Source: Chitinophaga alhagiae (GTDB taxonomy: Bacteria > Bacteroidota > Bacteroidia > Chitinophagales > Chitinophagaceae). Taken from it: a DNA stretch of 64,000 bases. A program made the position numbers and the translations under genes. The notes below the pieces were generated by a model. That model saw only the letters and a list, made by a program, of their open reading frames with translations, had not been told where the DNA came from and made no database searches. Position 1 is the stretch's first letter, and every line of letters begins with the position of its first letter. The stretch is taken from the NCBI RefSeq assembly GCF_003568665.1, contig NZ_QXMH01000002.1, forward strand, positions 682,001 through 746,000. Reading direction: 5' to 3'. This document shows, piece after piece, positions 34,003-41,545 of the stretch.

Positions 34003-35100
34003 CTATACAACGATTTCCACCACCTTGGTAGGCTCTATGTTGGCGTTGCGCATGGCTATGCTGCGGGCAGCGGTGCCGGCAAAGTCCGCAAAAGCCTGCT
34101 GGGTAACAGCGTCGCCACCGGCCACGGCGGGCACGCCTTCATCTCCTCCCTCGCGGATGCTCTGTACCAGCGGTATCTGGCCCAGGAAGGGGATTTCCAG
34201 CTCCTCGGCCAGGCGTTTGCCGCCCTCCTTGCCAAAGATGTAATATTTATTGTTGGGCAGCTCTGCCGGTGTGAAATAGGCCATGTTTTCCACCAGGCCG
34301 ATGATGGGCACCCGTATCTGCGGGCTGTTGAACATACTGATGCCTTTTTTGGCGTCTGCCAGGGCCACATCTTGCGGGGTGGTGACAATAATAGCGCCGG
34401 TTACGGGCACGGTCTGCACCAGGGTCAGGTGAATATCGCCGGTGCCGGGCGGCATGTCTATGATGAGGTAATCCAGGTCATCCCAGTACACGTCCGTTAC
34501 AAACTGCTTCAGTGCGCTGCTGGCCATGGGGCCGCGCCACACAATGGCCTGCTTTTCGTCTACCAGCAAGCCGATAGACATGAATTTGATGCCGAACTTT
34601 TCCATGGGCGCTATCATGCCCTTGCCTTCAATGTTCACCATCATAGGCCTTTCTCCGCGTACGCCGAACATAATGGGAACGGACGGGCCGTAAATGTCCG
34701 CATCCATCAGTCCCACTTTGGCGCCGTCTTTGGCCAGCGCCAGCGCCAGGTTGGCAGCCACGGTAGATTTTCCTACGCCTCCTTTGCCGGAGGCTACCAT
34801 GATGATATTTTTAACGTTGGGCAGCAGGGCCTTCCCGTCTTTACGATTAGTGCTGACATTGGCTGTCATTTTTACATCCACCTCCGCATCTTTGCTTACC
34901 AGGTGCACGATTGCGTTCACACAGGCATTTTTGATCATTTCTTTCAACGGACAGGCGGGCGTGGTCAGCACCACCGTGAATTTAACTTTATTACCATCGA
35001 TCTCGATGTCCTTTACCATGTTAAGGGTCACCAGATCCTTGCCCAGATCGGGTTCCTCCACATTTGACAGGGCCTCCAGTACCTTCTCTTTTGTGATCAT
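34003..35100 (-). CDS. mrp: Mrp/NBP35-type iron-sulfur carrier ATPase
   Basis: A 365-residue P-loop ATPase that carries and transfers iron-sulfur clusters. The N-terminal MIP18/DUF59 domain (about 1-80) has VEEPDLGKDLVTLNMV and the cysteine in VLTTPACPLKEMI. The ParA-like domain starts IIMVASGKGGVGKSTVAANLA (deviant Walker A), with DADIYGPSVPIMFG and IDMPPGTGDIHLTL. The CxxC cluster-binding motif usual near the C-terminus of Mrp is not evident; the corresponding segment reads ENMAYFTPAELPNNKYYIFG. Cys-less variants occur in this family. It is cytoplasmic. Confidence 0.92.
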   Translation of the reverse strand: MITKEKVLEALSNVEEPDLGKDLVTLNMVKDIEIDGNKVKFTVVLTTPACPLKEMIKNACVNAIVHLVSKDAEVDVKMTANVSTNRKDGKALLPNVKNIIMVASGKGGVGKSTVAANLALALAKDGAKVGLMDADIYGPSVPIMFGVRGERPMMVNIEGKGMIAPMEKFGIKFMSIGLLVDEKQAIVWRGPMASSALKQFVTDVYWDDLDYLIIDMPPGTGDIHLTLVQTVPVTGAIIVTTPQDVALADAKKGISMFNSPQIRVPIIGLVENMAYFTPAELPNNKYYIFGKEGGKRLAEELEIPFLGQIPLVQSIREGGDEGVPAVAGGDAVTQQAFADFAGTAARSIAMRNANIEPTKVVEIVV

Positions 35101-35209
35101 AAATTGTTGTTAAAATTGTTTCCGATCAGCAAAGTTAACCTAAAATGAGGTTTAATTTGTTGGTTTTATATTCGGGTTTCCGGGTGGAACGTTTTATCTT
35201 AGTAGTTGC

Positions 35210-35848
35210 ATGCACAAAAGACTGATCATACTTTTTTCCCTGCTGTTTCTGCCGTTTTTGTTAAAAGCGCAGCTCAAGGCGTTCAAAGACAGTATTATAC
35301 AACTTTCCGGTATTACGATGACGGCAGACAGCCTGCGGGCCATTCCCGCGGTGAGTATATTGGTGAAAGGGCAGCACCGTGGTACCATTTCCAACAGCCA
35401 GGGGGTGTTCTCCATTGTGGCTTTCAAGGGAGATACCCTTACTTTCAGCGCCATCGGCTTCAGAAGGAAGGATTACAAGATCCCCACAGACCTTATCGGC
35501 AACAGCTTTTCCATGATACAACTGATGACGGAAGACACAGTGTACCTGTCTGAGACCATCATCAAACCATACCCTTCCCGGCGCGAGTTTGAGAAATTGT
35601 TTGTGAGCATGGACATCCCGAACGATATGTACGAGATTGCCCGCAAAAACAACGAATCCGCCAAACTCAGAGCACTGGCCAAGTCCATGCCCATAGACGC
35701 CGGGGGCGCTTATAACGTGTTCATGCAAAAACAACAGCAATCCCTCTACTACGCCGGGCAAACGCCCCCGCAGAATATCTTCAATCCCATAGCCTGGGCA
35801 CAATTCATAGAGTCCTGGAAGCGGGGGGACTTCAAGCGGAAAGATTAG
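35210..35848 (+). CDS. Exported carboxypeptidase-regulatory-like domain protein
   Basis: A 212-residue protein with a signal peptide (LIILFSLLFLPFLLKAQ). A beta-sandwich resembling the CarboxypepD_reg domain follows: SLRAIPAVSILVKGQHRGTISNSQGVFSIVAFKGDTLTFSAIGFRRKDYKIP. The C-terminal 80 residues are helical and polar. Such proteins are common in Bacteroidota envelopes, and the domain is also the N-terminal extension of many TonB receptors. No enzymatic site is visible. Confidence 0.72.
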   Translation: MHKRLIILFSLLFLPFLLKAQLKAFKDSIIQLSGITMTADSLRAIPAVSILVKGQHRGTISNSQGVFSIVAFKGDTLTFSAIGFRRKDYKIPTDLIGNSFSMIQLMTEDTVYLSETIIKPYPSRREFEKLFVSMDIPNDMYEIARKNNESAKLRALAKSMPIDAGGAYNVFMQKQQQSLYYAGQTPPQNIFNPIAWAQFIESWKRGDFKRKD

Positions 35849-35922
35849 CGGCGCGCCTTGTGAATGGTTTTTCCTTAAATTGCCGCTTTATTCTATTCAA
35901 CCATTCACCAAAATAATTCCTT

Positions 35923-36810
35923 ATGCAGAAAATAGCTGTGATCGGCGCAGGCACCATGGGCAACGGTATTGCACATGTATTTGCGCAGCATGGTTTTTCC
36001 GTTCACCTCGTTGATGTTTCGCAACCCGCGCTGGACAAAGCGCTGGCTACCATCGGGAAAAACCTTGACAGGCAGATCGCCAGGGAAGTGATGACCGCGG
36101 AAAAGAAACAGCAAACCCTTTCCAACCTGCAAACCTTTACCAGCCTTTCTTCCGGCGTGCAAGACGTGCAGCTGGTAGTAGAAGCCGCTACGGAGAATAC
36201 AGACCTCAAACTGAAAATATTCCGGGAACTGGATGAGCATACCGGGCCAGCCACGGTGCTGGCCACCAATACGTCATCTATTTCCATCACCAAAATAGCC
36301 GCCGCTACCAGCAAACCGGGCAAGGTAATAGGCATGCATTTCATGAACCCCGTGCCGGTGATGAAACTGGTAGAGATCATTAATGGTTACGCCACAGAGA
36401 AAACGGTTACACAACAGATCACTGATCTGTCCGTACAACTCGGCAAGGTGCCCTGTGTAGTGAACGACTACCCCGGTTTTATTGCCAACCGCATCCTGAT
36501 GCCGATGATCAACGAAGCTATTTATTCTTTGTACGAAGGTGTGGCGGGCGTTACGGAAATAGATACGGTGATGAAGCTGGGTATGGCGCACCCCATGGGG
36601 CCGCTGCAGCTGGCCGATTTTATCGGGCTGGATGTGTGCCTTTCCATTCTGCATGTGTTATACACCGGTTTTGGCAATCAAAAATATGCTCCCTGCCCGC
36701 TGCTGGTGAACATGGTAACGGCCGGGCACCTGGGCGTGAAGAGCGGCGCAGGTTTTTATAGCTACACTACCGGCAGCAAGGAGCTGACGGTGAGCGAACG
36801 TTTTTCCTAG
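35923..36810 (+). CDS. hbd: 3-hydroxybutyryl-CoA dehydrogenase
   Basis: A 295-residue enzyme that interconverts acetoacetyl-CoA and 3-hydroxybutyryl-CoA with NAD(P). The Rossmann motif KIAVIGAGTMGNGIAHVFAQHGF opens the protein. The family signatures include VEAATENTDLKLKIF, TNTSSISITKIAAAT, GMHFMNPVPVMKLVEII with the catalytic His, the glutamate-containing VNDYPGFIANRILMP, and AHPMGPLQLADFIGLDVCL. Length is typical. It overlaps the convergent GlxA-type gene by four bases. Confidence 0.91.
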   Translation: MQKIAVIGAGTMGNGIAHVFAQHGFSVHLVDVSQPALDKALATIGKNLDRQIAREVMTAEKKQQTLSNLQTFTSLSSGVQDVQLVVEAATENTDLKLKIFRELDEHTGPATVLATNTSSISITKIAAATSKPGKVIGMHFMNPVPVMKLVEIINGYATEKTVTQQITDLSVQLGKVPCVVNDYPGFIANRILMPMINEAIYSLYEGVAGVTEIDTVMKLGMAHPMGPLQLADFIGLDVCLSILHVLYTGFGNQKYAPCPLLVNMVTAGHLGVKSGAGFYSYTTGSKELTVSERFS

Positions 36811-37772
36811 CCTGCGTATTTGGCCCGGTACTCTTTGGGGGAAAGGCCCACTATTTTGCGGAATACCTGCCGGAATGCCTTGGCATCTTCGTACCCGGCA
36901 TGCATCATTACACCTGTAATATTTTCCTGCTTCTGTTCCAGCAGCTTTTTAGCCGCTTCAATGCGTATGCGCTGCAGGTATTCAATGGGTGTAATACCGG
37001 TGGCTATTTTGAAGCGGCGGATGAAGTTGCGGCGGCTCACCGGCAGGTCACGTATCACTTCTTCTACCGTTACCCTGTCACGAAACCGGTTCTCCATACG
37101 CATTTGCGCTTCAGACACCAACTCGTCCTGGTGGCGGTGGGAGGGAGACCATACCGCAAAGTAGGATTGCTGCTCGCGGTCCATGTCTATGGCAAACAAT
37201 TTGGCCACATAGATCGCCACCTTCCGGCCGCAGTATTTCTCCAGGATGTGCAGCAGCAGGTGAAAAGTGGAAGTAGCGCCGCCGCTGGTGTACACGCCGT
37301 CATCGTCTGTTACTACGGCCTTGGGCTGCACCTTTATTTCCGGGAACCTGTGCGCCAGCTCCCCGGCAGCGGCTACATGAGTGGTGGCGCATCTGTTCCG
37401 CAGCAGGCCGCTGGCGGCCAGCATAAATACGCCGGTGCAAAAGCTGGCTACTTCCGCGCCGCCTTTGAACTGCTGCTGCAGCCAGGGCAGAAAATGCGCA
37501 TTCTCTTCCAGATGAGCGGCCGCGTCTCCCGGCTGAAAAGCGGGTACCAGCACCAGGTCTGCCTGCGGTGCTTTGTGCAGGGGCACCGGCTGGTAGAGGT
37601 CGTACAGCAACTGCGGGTCCGGTTCTGTTTCGGGGCTGATGAGGGTGATATCGAAGAAAGCCTCTCCTGTATTGTCCCGGTAAAAGGCATTGACGGTCTG
37701 GAATACGTCAAGAATGGCCGCAATACTGATATGGCGGTATTTTCGGCTGAGTAGAACAGATATTTTTTTCAT
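36807..37772 (-). CDS. GlxA-type transcriptional regulator (DJ-1/PfpI plus AraC)
   Basis: About 321 residues from the ATG giving MKKISVLLSRKYRHISIAA. The N-terminal DJ-1/PfpI-like amidotransferase domain (1-190) has the nucleophile-elbow segment VASFCTGVFMLAASGLL. The C-terminal AraC domain (about 215-321) has two helix-turn-helix motifs: VTVEEVIRDLPVSRRNFIRRFKIATGITPIEYLQRIRIEAAKKLLE and ITGVMMHAGYEDAKAFRQVFRKIVGLSPKEYR. The elbow cysteine is retained, but the catalytic triad is not obvious, as usual for this regulator class. Targets are unknown. Confidence 0.87.
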   Translation of the reverse strand: MKKISVLLSRKYRHISIAAILDVFQTVNAFYRDNTGEAFFDITLISPETEPDPQLLYDLYQPVPLHKAPQADLVLVPAFQPGDAAAHLEENAHFLPWLQQQFKGGAEVASFCTGVFMLAASGLLRNRCATTHVAAAGELAHRFPEIKVQPKAVVTDDDGVYTSGGATSTFHLLLHILEKYCGRKVAIYVAKLFAIDMDREQQSYFAVWSPSHRHQDELVSEAQMRMENRFRDRVTVEEVIRDLPVSRRNFIRRFKIATGITPIEYLQRIRIEAAKKLLEQKQENITGVMMHAGYEDAKAFRQVFRKIVGLSPKEYRAKYAG

Positions 37773-37871
37773 AATTCTTGGGGAATAGCTGCTACTAAGA
37801 TACAGCATTTTTTGGCACAAATGCCCCGCTTATTGACTTAATCACCATCTGTGCGGGTGGCCGCTTCCTGT

Positions 37872-37879
37872 TAATTTTG
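37872..37879 (+). promoter_or_regulatory. Candidate -7 box for a plus-strand small RNA
   Basis: TAATTTTG fits TAnnTTTG exactly. The region about 20 bases upstream (TCTG at 37849-37852) is only a weak -33 match. No plus-strand gene follows it before the terminator at 37921. Confidence 0.35.
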
Positions 37880-37885
37880 TATAAA

Positions 37886-37955
37886 AGGCTGACTTTCGCC
37901 GTTCGATAATTGACAACACAAAAAGGTATCTGCCGGGCGCGGATACCTTTTTTTT
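37886..37955 (+). ncRNA. Candidate short small RNA ending at an intrinsic terminator
   Basis: A strong plus-strand terminator (AAAAGGTATC/GATACCTTTT, 11-base loop, long T run to 37955) has no plus-strand gene upstream, because both neighbours are transcribed leftward. Together with the -7-like box it would define a transcript of about 70 bases. It could also be the second of two minus-strand terminators in series. Expression is not shown. Confidence 0.35.
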
Positions 37956-37966
37956 ACAGGAAGTAT

Positions 37967-37993
37967 AAAGGCCGGCATGGTAGCCGGCCTTTT
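37967..37993. terminator. Hairpin at the end of the zinc-ribbon gene
   Basis: A 10-bp stem AAAGGCCGGC/GCCGGCCTTT with loop ATGGTA overlaps the stop codon of the minus-strand gene. Confidence 0.75.
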
Positions 37994-38186
37994 AGGTGTT
38001 GTTGCTGGAATTTTTAAATTCGTACCCGCAGTAGGCACAGTGGGTAAGCCCCGCCTGTTTGGCGCTGTGCGCGCCGCAGGCCGGACAGTCTTTTGCTTTC
38101 AGGTGCTGCAGTTTGTCACCCTCTCCGGGCGGGTTTAACTTCAGCTTGTCAATAATGCTCAGCGGCTTGTTGGTTTCTTCGTTCAT
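37992..38186 (-). CDS. Small zinc-ribbon protein
   Basis: A 64-residue protein with a disordered, charged N-terminal half and a C-terminal zinc ribbon: DCPACGAHSAKQAGLTHCAYCGYEF, which places two CxxC knuckles 15 residues apart. It is a stand-alone ribbon. It has no partner in an operon, though the SDR gene lies 75 bases upstream on the same strand. The function is unknown; a nucleic-acid- or protein-binding role is a guess. Confidence 0.65.
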   Translation of the reverse strand: MNEETNKPLSIIDKLKLNPPGEGDKLQHLKAKDCPACGAHSAKQAGLTHCAYCGYEFKNSSNNT

Positions 38187-38261
38187 AGCACTAATGTTTC
38201 CTTGTTCTGTTTGGTCCGTCGCTGAGTTAAATATAATAAATTAATTTAAATTAAAAAGCAT

Positions 38262-39080
38262 TTATACGCCTCCGGGAAGAGGATCTAAGAGTTTTTTTTC
38301 CGGTTGGGGGCGGTAAATGCCGGCGGCGATCCTCTCCACAAAAGATTTCGGGAAAAACCTGGGCAGCACGGCGTTGAGCCGGTTGGTGAAACCCGGTACA
38401 ATTTCCGCCTTGCCGGCAAAAAGGCCTTCCACGGCTGTTTTTCCAACGCTTTCGGCCGTCATGTTAAAACGCTGCGCAATTTTAAGCGTACTAACACCCA
38501 TGCCTGCACGATTAACAAAATCCGTATCCGTGCTGCCGGGTATGAGGCAGCTTACCGACACGGGAGATTGTTTCAGCTCCTGGCGGAGGCCACGGGTGAA
38601 GGAGAGCACAAAGGCCTTGGTAGCAGCGTACACATTGAGGTAGGGTACGGACTGGAAGGCAGTGGTACTGCCCACGTTCAGCAGGTAAGACTGCGGGAAG
38701 TTCCTCAGCACCGGAATAAAAGCGTGAGAAATGGCTACCTGTGCGCGGATGTTGAGGTCAATAACATTGAGCTGTGCTTCCAGCGGCAATGCCTCAAACC
38801 GGCCGTTGAGCCCGTAACCGGCATTGTTCACCACTACGTTCAGCAAATGATGGTAGCCGCCCGTCCAGAGTTTCAACTGGTCTGCCGCGCCGGGTCGGGA
38901 AAGATCTATCTGCAGGTGCTGTACGTCTACATGGTACTGTGCCACCAAGTCTGCCGCGGTACGCTGCAGCGCCGGGCCGTCAAGGTCAGCCAGCAACAGG
39001 CGGTATTTCTTTTCTGCGAGTGATGCCGCAATGGCCCTGCCAATTCCTTTGGCTGCGCCGGTAACAAGAGCATATGACAT
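38262..39080 (-). CDS. Short-chain dehydrogenase/reductase
   Basis: A 272-residue SDR with TGAAKGIGRAIAASLAEKKY (cofactor-binding TGxxxGxG), NVVVNNAGYG, catalytic Ser in LLNVGSTTAF and YAATKAF (Tyr-x-x-x-Lys). The acidic residue in LLLADLDG after strand 2 favours NAD over NADP. The C-terminal hydrophobic and basic tail is like the DltE/YqjQ-type branch. It follows the PhyH-family dioxygenase gene by 27 bases and so shares its promoter and leader. Its substrate may be a product of that dioxygenase. Confidence 0.89.
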   Translation of the reverse strand: MSYALVTGAAKGIGRAIAASLAEKKYRLLLADLDGPALQRTAADLVAQYHVDVQHLQIDLSRPGAADQLKLWTGGYHHLLNVVVNNAGYGLNGRFEALPLEAQLNVIDLNIRAQVAISHAFIPVLRNFPQSYLLNVGSTTAFQSVPYLNVYAATKAFVLSFTRGLRQELKQSPVSVSCLIPGSTDTDFVNRAGMGVSTLKIAQRFNMTAESVGKTAVEGLFAGKAEIVPGFTNRLNAVLPRFFPKSFVERIAAGIYRPQPEKKLLDPLPGGV

Positions 39081-39107
39081 GTTGTTCTTTTTTTGATGGG
39101 TGATGGA

Positions 39108-39968
39108 TCAGGCGCGCGCGTTCAACTCCGGCACCACGGTTGCCGCCGGCGTAGGCCGCTGGCGTATCTGCGCCAGCCGGTGGTAAAAAGGAGTGGGGCT
39201 GCCGGCGTGTTTGGGTTGGTACGCCCCGGTAATTACCGGGATATACATCACCCTGCGCCGGCTTTTTTCTCCTGTGAACGGCGACTGCTGTACACGGTGC
39301 CACAACCGCCCGTCGTGGATCGTGAGGTCGCCTGCTTCAATGTTGAAACCCACTTCCCTTTTATCTGGTTGATGATCAATGAAATATTTTTTCCGGAAGA
39401 GCAGGCGGAACAAGCCCTGCCGGTGTGTACCGGGCAGTACCCGAAGGCCCCCGTGCGCATGAGGGCAATCGTCCAGGTGAAGTCCCACGTTCAGCATTGG
39501 CATAATACGGCTACCCAGGAAGAGGTCTCGCGGGCTGTCTGTATGCCAGCCCAGCTGTTTGAACTGGCTGTTTTCGGTGTTGAGATAATGGTTCACCACA
39601 AGGCCGTCTTTCTCATTTTCGCTGATGCGCCCGTTGTATGGTTGCAGCAGTACTTTCAGCGCGTCCAGCCGTTTGTCTTTGAGGAAATTACTGAGCACAC
39701 TGCTGTATTGTGATGCAAATGCAATGCGCTGGATGAAAGGCCGGCCTTCATCATCGTGGCCGAACTTCAGGGGGATGCCGTTCACTTTCCGGATACCATA
39801 GCGCAGCAACTGGTCCTGCACCTGCTCCGTTTCCCGCAGAAAACGCGCTACGGTAGCTTTGTCTACAAAATTTCTGAACTGGATGATCCCGTACTTGCGG
39901 AAATATTGCAATTGAGACGGGGTAATGGTGCCCTCAAAATGGAACACAGGTTGGTCTGCCTTTTTCAT
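39108..39968 (-). CDS. Phytanoyl-CoA dioxygenase (PhyH) family protein
   Basis: A 286-residue Fe(II)/2-oxoglutarate-dependent oxygenase. The metal-binding facial triad is His142-x-Asp144 in GWHTDSPRDLF and a distal His (218 or 224) in LTIHDGRLWHRVQQSP. The jelly-roll segment NVGLHLDDCPHAHGGLRVLPGTH is typical of the family. Members hydroxylate or cleave diverse substrates, including organosulfur compounds. It is first in an operon with the SDR gene. A 28-codon cysteine-rich frame and a consensus promoter precede it, making sulfur-linked control plausible. The substrate is unknown. Confidence 0.86.
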   Translation of the reverse strand: MKKADQPVFHFEGTITPSQLQYFRKYGIIQFRNFVDKATVARFLRETEQVQDQLLRYGIRKVNGIPLKFGHDDEGRPFIQRIAFASQYSSVLSNFLKDKRLDALKVLLQPYNGRISENEKDGLVVNHYLNTENSQFKQLGWHTDSPRDLFLGSRIMPMLNVGLHLDDCPHAHGGLRVLPGTHRQGLFRLLFRKKYFIDHQPDKREVGFNIEAGDLTIHDGRLWHRVQQSPFTGEKSRRRVMYIPVITGAYQPKHAGSPTPFYHRLAQIRQRPTPAATVVPELNARA

Positions 39969-40061
39969 GAAAAAAAGTTTGGTTGGTTTTTGAATACGAT
40001 AACGGGCCTGCCCGCTGTGCAGGAGAAAATAATGGCTGGTGCAAATGTTCTGAAACGGTAA

Positions 40062-40148
40062 TTAGCGGCAACAACAACATGCACCGGGGTGCATGACGGT
40101 TATGGCCTGCAGGTAGCGTGCGGAGGGCGATGTGTAATGTAGTGTCAT
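40062..40148 (-). CDS. Putative cysteine-rich leader peptide
   Basis: A 28-codon frame, too short for usual annotation, starting MTLHYTSPSAR and ending MHPGACCCCR followed by TAA. Three TGT codons and one TGC are consecutive just before Arg-stop. It begins about 28 bases after the predicted start site of a perfect promoter and 94 bases before the PhyH gene. An 18-bp palindrome (CATGCACC GG GGTGCATG, 40078-40095) overlaps the codons immediately before the cysteines. The layout resembles leader peptides whose ribosome stalls when an amino acid is short, as known for cysteine-rich uORFs of mycobacteria. Translation is not shown. Confidence 0.55.
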   Translation of the reverse strand: MTLHYTSPSARYLQAITVMHPGACCCCR

Positions 40149-40164
40149 GGTTGGAATTTTATTA

Positions 40165-40183
40165 GTCTACCAATTTTGTAGAC
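40165..40183. promoter_or_regulatory. Operator-like palindrome at the start of the PhyH operon
   Basis: GTCTAC-N7-GTAGAC, a perfect inverted repeat. Its right end is the last base of the -7 box, so it covers the predicted transcription start. That is the normal place for a repressor site. Arm and spacer lengths fit TetR- or Rrf2-like dimers; the regulator is not in this window. Confidence 0.6.
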
Positions 40184-40213
40184 AAATGTAGCAGGGAAAA
40201 ACAAGATCACAAA
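40183..40213 (-). promoter_or_regulatory. Promoter of the leader peptide-PhyH-SDR operon
   Basis: On the minus strand: TTTG (40213-40210), exactly 19 bases, TACATTTG (40190-40183). This is a perfect match to TTTG/TAnnTTTG. Confidence 0.8.
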
Positions 40214-40311
40214 ATTTTTTTTTGGTCAAAGGTATTTTTGCTGAAAAGTTTTATCTGCCGGGCCTGATACCGGCGCAAATGGTGTTACATTTGAAATACA
40301 ATACGATCATT

Positions 40312-41202
40312 ATGAACTACCAGGTATTAGGACGATCTGATCTGAAGATCAGCGAAGTGTCTTTCGGCTGCATGTCTCTCGGCATGGACGATGCGGAGAA
40401 CGAGAAACTGCTTCACCGCGCCATTGCGCTGGGCATCAACTATTTTGACACGGCAGACCTTTATGACAAGGGCTTCAACGAAAGTTCCGTGGGCAAAGCG
40501 TTGCGGGGCAAACGAAAGGATGTGGTAATAGCTACCAAGGCGGGCAACCAGTGGCGGGCAGACGGCAGCGGCTGGGATTGGAACCCGCGCAAAGACTATA
40601 TTCTGGCCTGCGCGGAGGCCAGCCTGAAAAGGCTGGGTACGGATTATATTGACCTGTACCAGCTGCATGGCGGCACTATAGATGACCCTATAGACGAAAC
40701 CATTTCAGCCTTTGAACAACTGAAAGAACAGGGAAAGATCCGTTACTACGGCATCTCGTCTATCCGCCCTAATGTAATACGCGAGTACGTAAAACGTTCC
40801 AATATCGTAAGCGTGATGATGCAGTACAGCTTGCTGGACAGGCGGCCGGAAGTGAGCTGCCTGCCCCTGTTGCAGCAGCACGGCATCAGCGTGCTGGCAC
40901 GCGGCAGCGTGGCTAAGGGCCTGCTGATCAACAAACCTGCGGAACCATATCTTTCTTACAGCGAGGAAGAAGTGCAGCGGGCTAAAGACGCCGTGGCGGC
41001 AATTTCCGGCCAGCAACGTTCCATGGCGCAAACGGCGCTGAAGTATGTGCTGATGCATCCCGTTGTTGCCTCGGCCGTGTTGGGCATCCGCACTATGGAG
41101 CAGCTGGAAGAGGCGGCCGCCGAGGCGCCGCGGCTGAATGAAGCGGAGTATGAGCAGCTCACCGCGGCGGTCCCTATCCAGGATTATGAGCTGCACAGAT
41201 AG
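40312..41202 (+). CDS. Aldo/keto reductase
   Basis: About 296 residues from the ATG giving MNYQVLGRSDLKISEVSFGC. The barrel motifs are NYFDTADLYDKGFNESSVGKAL (catalytic Asp and Tyr), VIATKAGNQW (Lys), and DYIDLYQLHGGTIDDPIDETI (His), then YYGISSIRP and VSVMMQYSLLDR. It ends with the usual NADPH-binding region. An upstream ATG extends the frame 30 codons without homologous sequence; a TACATTTG box at 40286-40293 also fits the later start. It is divergent from the PhyH operon. The physiological substrate is unknown. Confidence 0.9.
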   Translation: MNYQVLGRSDLKISEVSFGCMSLGMDDAENEKLLHRAIALGINYFDTADLYDKGFNESSVGKALRGKRKDVVIATKAGNQWRADGSGWDWNPRKDYILACAEASLKRLGTDYIDLYQLHGGTIDDPIDETISAFEQLKEQGKIRYYGISSIRPNVIREYVKRSNIVSVMMQYSLLDRRPEVSCLPLLQQHGISVLARGSVAKGLLINKPAEPYLSYSEEEVQRAKDAVAAISGQQRSMAQTALKYVLMHPVVASAVLGIRTMEQLEEAAAEAPRLNEAEYEQLTAAVPIQDYELHR

Positions 41203-41214
41203 CACCGCTTTTTT

Positions 41215-41368
41215 TTATTTCAGCAGCCCTTGCGCCGTCAGCTCATGCACAATGGCCCTGGTGTAACTTTTTGAAAAGTCATCTACGCCGCTGGGGTTGA
41301 ACGTGGCGGACTGCACGGAAAAGAGCAGCGCTTCAGATGAGCAACAGCAGCTTGGTGATGTTCTTCAT
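41215..41368 (-). pseudogene. Frameshifted small exported protein
   Basis: Reading leftward from 41368, MKNITKLLLLI looks like the start of a signal peptide but meets TGA. One frame over, the sequence continues as ALLFSVQSATFNPSGVDDFS and on to a lysine and stop TAA. Joining the two by one base gives a 50-residue product with a good signal peptide. Either a single-base insertion has broken the gene or the base is an assembly error. The product family is not recognised. Confidence 0.45.
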
Positions 41369-41418
41369 GAGTGGTAGGTTTTACATACAGCATTCATCCC
41401 GCCGCGATTGTTGCCGGA

Positions 41419-41456
41419 TGTTCATTTCCGGACAACAGCTGTTCCGAAACCGGACA
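41419..41456 (+). promoter_or_regulatory. Tandem operator-like sites before the FtsX permease gene
   Basis: TGTTCATTTCCGGACA (41419-41434) and TGTTCCGAAACCGGACA (41440-41456) are two imperfect palindromes with TGT...CCGGACA ends. Their starts are 21 bases apart, two helical turns, and they lie about 90 bases before the ATG. That is a usual place for activator sites. A weak sigma-54-like TGGTAT-N5-TTGT follows near 41495. Confidence 0.45.
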
Positions 41457-41545
41457 TGGAAAGAAGGTTGTGTATTGATTATCAATATGTTCAGGCATGG
41501 TATTCTGTTTGTTGCATCCAGGTAACCACGCTCAAAAACCGTACT

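Noticed and set aside
41490..41515. True sigma-54 promoter before the FtsX permease gene
   Set aside because: TGG and TTGC are three bases too far apart, and the correctly spaced element ends in TTGT, so it is mentioned only as weak.
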